Under the pieces are notes generated by a model. It made no database searches. It was not told where the DNA came from and was given only the letters and a program-made list of their open reading frames with translations. Both the position numbers and the translations under genes were made by a program. Of a stretch of DNA of 64,000 bases, positions 60,867-64,000 are shown piece after piece. Each line of letters opens with the position of its first letter. Positions within the stretch are counted from its first letter, which is position 1. Origin of the DNA: Aestuarierythrobacter sp037968495 (GTDB lineage: Bacteria > Pseudomonadota > Alphaproteobacteria > Sphingomonadales > Sphingomonadaceae); assembly GCA_037968495.1 (NCBI GenBank), contig JBBKVP010000067.1, positions 1 to 64,000 on the forward strand, given 5' to 3'.

Positions 60867-62872
60867 TCCGCAGCCTCCGCGAAGTCTTCACCGTGGACCA
60901 GTTCTGCCGAACAGCGCTGCATCGTCGGGCTGGAGCGGGCAATCGGGTTGGTCAGATAGAAGTCGGCAATCGGATAGCCCGCAATCGAGCCTTCCGCTTT
61001 TGCCTTCTTGTCCGCCGCCGGAAGCGCGCCGTAATTGGCAAGACCTTCAACGCCCAGATCAGGCACAGCCTTGATCATCATGGCGCGCAGTTCGGCAAAG
61101 CTGTCGAAACTGACATCGACACCTAGTGCATCAGCGAGCGCGCGCAGGATCGTCCAGTCTTCGCGGGCATCACCCGGGCCGAACACAGCCTTCTCGGCAT
61201 ATTGAACGCGGCCTTCGGTGTTGACGTAGGTGCCGTCTTTCTCGGTATAGGCGGCTGCTGGCAGGATGATATCCGCCGCATGCGCTCCCTTGTCACCGTG
61301 GTGACCGATATAGACCTTCAGAGCGCTGTCAAACTGCGCGAAGTCCATTTCGTCCGCACCAAGTGAGAATAGCAGCTTGGGCTTCTTCGCTACGATATCA
61401 GCAATGCCGCCCTTTTGCGCGAATCCGAGCATCAACGCACCCATGCGGGCTGCCGAAAAATGCAGGACGTTGAAGCCATTCCAGCCATTGCGAACGAGTT
61501 TGAACTTCTCAGCCAGCACAAGTGCCGGAGCGAGCGCTCCATTGGCAATACCTGCCCCGCCGAGAATAACCGCAGGACGTTCCGCTCCCTTGAACGCATC
61601 AGCCGCAGCCTTGGGCAACTTACCCAGCACGCAGAGGCCCTCGCCCAAGAAAGTCGCGGGATATGTCGTGTCCCACTCGGGGCCAACCACGAACACCTTC
61701 GCGCCGCGCTTCACAGCCTTGCGAATGCGGACATTCACCAGCGGCGCTTCATGACGGATTTGGCTACCGATGATCAGAATGGCGTCGGCCGTTTCGATTT
61801 CAGCAAATGTCGTATTGAAATTGACCGCAGCCAAGCTCGATACGTCATATTTCATACCGGTCTGGCGGCTTTCAAGCAGCTTTGAACCCATCGCGCCGAG
61901 CAGCGACTTGGCCGCAAACATCGTTTCGCAATCGACCATATCGCCGGCAATTGCCGCAACGCTCTTCCCGGCTTTGACATTGGCGATTGCCTTGAACGCA
62001 TCGTCCCAGCCTGCTTCCACCAGCTTACCGGATTTACGGATGAAAACCTTGTCCAAGCGGCGGCGGGTTAGGCCATCGACCTGATAGCGCGTCTTGTCCG
62101 AAATCCACTCTTCATTCACGTCGTCATTAATGCGCGGAAGCACCCGCATGACTTCGCCCGAGCGGCTGTCGATACGGATATTCGCACCGACCGCATCGGT
62201 CACATCAATGCTGAGCGTTTTCTTCAGCTCCCAAGGACGCGCTTCGTAAGCATAGGGCCGCGATGTCAGCGCGCCCACAGGGCACAGATCAATCACATTG
62301 GCGCTAAGCTCATGCTCGGCTGCCTGTTCGAGATAGGTCGTAATCTGCATGCTCTCGCCGCGATACAGCGCGCCGATTTCGTCCACGCCGGCGACTTCTT
62401 CACTGAAGCGCACACAGCGGGTGCAATGGATGCAGCGGGTCATGATTGTCTTGATCAACGGCCCCATGTATTTCTCGGTAACGGCGCGCTTATTCTCGTC
62501 ATAGCGCGAGGAACCGCGGCCATAAGCGACAGCCTGATCCTGCAAATCGCATTCGCCGCCTTGATCGCAAATCGGGCAATCGAGCGGGTGGTTGATGAGC
62601 AATAACTCCATCACGCCCTCGCGAGCCTTCTTCACCATCGCGCTATCGGTGCGGATTTCCTGACCTTCAGTGGCGGGAAGCGCGCATGACGCCTGCGGCT
62701 TTGGCGGTCCGGGCTTCACTTCAACCAGACACATGCGGCAATTGCCCGCAATGCTCAGCCGTTCGTGATAGCAAAAACGAGGAATTTCCTTGCCGGCCAG
62801 CTCCGCCGCTTGGAGCACGGTGGCACCAGCGGGAACTTCGATTTCCTGGCCGTCTACTGTGACTTTGGGCAT
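60863..62872 (-). CDS. nuoG: NADH-quinone oxidoreductase subunit G
   Basis: The 669-residue iron-sulphur subunit has an N-terminal [2Fe-2S] domain (RFCYHERLSIAGNCRMCLVE), the His/Cys cluster (CPICDQGGECDLQ), a [4Fe-4S] site (MTRCIHCTRCVRFSEEV) and a molybdopterin-oxidoreductase-like C-terminal half without cofactor residues. It is the first nuo gene on this side; 175 bases and then an unrelated broken gene lie upstream, so nuoF and nuoE are not directly adjacent and nuoG needs its own promoter or long readthrough. Confidence 0.96.
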   Translation of the reverse strand: MPKVTVDGQEIEVPAGATVLQAAELAGKEIPRFCYHERLSIAGNCRMCLVEVKPGPPKPQASCALPATEGQEIRTDSAMVKKAREGVMELLLINHPLDCPICDQGGECDLQDQAVAYGRGSSRYDENKRAVTEKYMGPLIKTIMTRCIHCTRCVRFSEEVAGVDEIGALYRGESMQITTYLEQAAEHELSANVIDLCPVGALTSRPYAYEARPWELKKTLSIDVTDAVGANIRIDSRSGEVMRVLPRINDDVNEEWISDKTRYQVDGLTRRRLDKVFIRKSGKLVEAGWDDAFKAIANVKAGKSVAAIAGDMVDCETMFAAKSLLGAMGSKLLESRQTGMKYDVSSLAAVNFNTTFAEIETADAILIIGSQIRHEAPLVNVRIRKAVKRGAKVFVVGPEWDTTYPATFLGEGLCVLGKLPKAAADAFKGAERPAVILGGAGIANGALAPALVLAEKFKLVRNGWNGFNVLHFSAARMGALMLGFAQKGGIADIVAKKPKLLFSLGADEMDFAQFDSALKVYIGHHGDKGAHAADIILPAAAYTEKDGTYVNTEGRVQYAEKAVFGPGDAREDWTILRALADALGVDVSFDSFAELRAMMIKAVPDLGVEGLANYGALPAADKKAKAEGSIAGYPIADFYLTNPIARSSPTMQRCSAELVHGEDFAEAAE

Positions 62873-62993
62873 GGGCTTCCTGTAACGCTAGCCATGGCGC
62901 CCCAATGCGAAAACGGGGGCGACCTTCTTGCCGATTGTCTCTGTAGAAGAGTCCCCCGACTTGCAACCCGTTTCCGCCCCTAAATTACACAAA

Positions 62994-63025
62994 AAGGGCC
63001 GCTTGCTTGTTGGCAGGCGACCCTT
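62994..63025 (-). terminator. Rho-independent terminator of the broken gene at 63048-63818
   Basis: On the minus strand, AAGGG-T-CGC (63025-63017) pairs with GCG-G-CCCTT (63002-62994) with one mismatch around a 14-base loop, and runs into TTTTT (62995-62991). It lies 23 bases after the stop and separates that gene from nuoG. Confidence 0.7.
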
Positions 63026-63047
63026 ATTTTCAATGATTGTTTGAGGA

Positions 63048-63818
63048 TCAGGCGGAGCGCTGCTTCCAATTATAGAACGCATAGGCAATCGCGGCACGTT
63101 GCAGTGACGATGTTACACCTTTCGGTGCCGATGAATTTCGGCATTCAGGCGTGCTGGAATACAAGGCATTGAGACGTGCCATTTCGTCAGCCGACCCAAC
63201 TTCGCTTTCGAACAATTTCATCGCGAGGCCAGGCGAATAAACCACCATGCAGCGTGCGACTTTATCCAAGAGGCCGATATTTTCGTCATTCTCACCAATG
63301 AAGGCATCTGCTTGATCGACGTCCACCGCCATCGCGCGATCTGAATAGGTCGCTTGGTCTTTGATCAGCAGCGCTTCGGCAAAGGCAGCAGGATAAAATA
63401 CAGGGTCAGATTGTCCGGAACGTCGTATGCATCCTCCATATCCACGTTCAACACGTCGGATCATGTCCTCGAAAGCGGCATTATCTCGCTCGAAACAGCT
63501 CGCAAATTTGTCGCCACGATCAATTTCGACAGCGCATCGTGCGGTACTGAGGGCTGCTCCATAACTGCGCGCCGATTGGAGCTGATAGCGTGCAAACTAG
63601 CCGTTATACTCCGAGTCAGAACGGGTGATGTATATACGGTCAAAGCCCCGATACGGCTGAACGGAACGTGCAGGAAAAACCCGATATGTGGGTTGAGTTG
63701 GAGTTGTTGTCGTCGCAGTAGCGGACGGAGCGGGTGACGGCGTCGTCTGCGCTTGGGCCGAAGTGGAGGCCAATGCCATTGAAGCGGTGGCGGCGACGAT
63801 CGAACGAACACGTTTCAT
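63048..63818 (-). pseudogene. Secreted protein gene interrupted by one in-frame TAG
   Basis: ATG at 63818 starts a signal peptide (RVRSIVAATASMALASTSAQ) and a Thr/Pro-rich linker, then RVFPARSVQPYRGFDRIYIT. A TAG at 63597-63599 ends this after 73 codons. The same frame continues without stops to TGA at 63048 as RYQLQSARSYGAALSTARCA, FASCFERDNAAFEDMIRRVE, then DQADAFIGENDENIGLLDKV and ALYSSTPECRNSSAPKG, a plausible 256-residue secreted protein with several Cys. Family not recognised. Reads as a recent nonsense mutation, less likely readthrough. It has its own terminator. Confidence 0.75.
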
Positions 63819-64000
63819 GATCTGTCCCTTTTATTTCAGTGATAAAGCAAGCTAGGCCGAAAAAGCTGAACATACGACAACGCATTGAAACTAGAGCTAG
63901 GTTTCACACTGATTTTAAGTAATATTTCCGCGTTAAGCGCGCGAGTGCGTGGCTCCTAACTCACAGCAATTAGCGGCCCAGTTTCCACTCAGCTCTGCAA
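63819..64000. other. Right-edge intergenic sequence
   Basis: The 182 bases upstream of the broken secreted-protein gene probably hold its promoter. On the minus strand 64000-63933 could be the last ~22 codons of another gene ending at TAA (63935-63933), but the piece is too short to judge. I see no repeat or RNA gene. Confidence 0.3.

Noticed and set aside
1..64000. CRISPR arrays, rRNA operons, insertion sequences or prophage
   Set aside because: No regularly spaced repeats, no rRNA sequence and no transposase, integrase or phage structural gene was recognised on either strand.
63933..64000. Possible 3' end of another minus-strand gene at the right edge
   Set aside because: Only about 22 open codons before the window ends; too short to distinguish from chance.

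Overview
The window looks like a chromosomal segment of a marine sphingomonad-type alphaproteobacterium, most likely Erythrobacteraceae (Erythrobacter/Altererythrobacter-like). This rests on moderate-to-high GC, a fused ispDF next to a divergent dusB/nifR3, an ftsB-pdhA-pdhB block, a trpE-G-D-C/moaC/moeA/lexA cluster followed by comEC and gltX-gltA, and a nuo operon running into birA, coaX, RNase J and a DUF1467 gene. Most genes are housekeeping and densely packed, often with 4-base ATGA stop/start overlaps. I see no IS element, prophage, CRISPR array or rRNA. There is one tRNA (Arg, CCT).

Layout. 1-3957: dusB (partial), ispDF, a secreted protein, pncC, a COQ10-type START protein and lipA. 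4104-6022: a three-gene inorganic-carbon cassette (SbtA-like bicarbonate permease, PII-like SbtB, beta carbonic anhydrase). 6066-14366: NYN/OST-HTH protein, secreted repeat protein, gyrA, TauD-type dioxygenase, lysoplasmalogenase-like protein, trmFO. 14370-16653: a decayed stretch with an EF-hand gene broken by a stop codon, a phytoene-synthase-like gene lacking Asp-rich motifs, a tadG with its core deleted, and an intact tadE. 16669-19593: pdhB, pdhA, ftsB. 19767-25751: hppD and a VOC gene, mscS, a sulfotransferase-like/class IV aminotransferase-like pair, tRNA-Arg, DUF1178, nitrilase-family hydrolase, grxC. 25810-26399: hsp20 behind an RpoH-like promoter and a ROSE-type RNA thermometer. 26691-29672: pyrG, secG, tpiA (minus strand). 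29870-38156: ppiD, then trpE, a lipoprotein glycosidase, trpG, trpD, trpC, moaC and moeA joined by six consecutive ATGA overlaps. 38181-42597: SOS box, lexA, a comEC remnant, gltX, gltA. 42834-49520: an unusual signalling-like locus. 49530-62872: DUF1467, rnj, coaX, birA and nuoN-M-L-K-J-I-(lipoprotein)-H-G, all on the minus strand. 63048-63818: a secreted-protein gene broken by one in-frame TAG.

The most interesting candidate for an undescribed system is 42834-49520. An apparent operon encodes an Hpt-like protein with Met where the phospho-accepting His belongs, an unknown protein with a soluble domain plus a membrane domain, an unknown helical protein, and a histidine-kinase-like protein with an intact ATP-binding domain but Pro in place of the phospho-accepting His. 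Divergently beside it lies a gene for an 873-residue membrane-anchored coiled-coil protein. Two neighbouring phosphorelay-like proteins that both lack the histidine suggest a scaffold or allosteric module rather than a His-Asp relay.

Other notable points are a class IV aminotransferase-fold protein without the PLP lysine or the PLP-N1 glutamate, an unknown lipoprotein gene embedded between nuoH and nuoI, and loss-of-function lesions in two genes tied to surface pili or DNA uptake (tadG and comEC), each keeping both ends but missing its middle.
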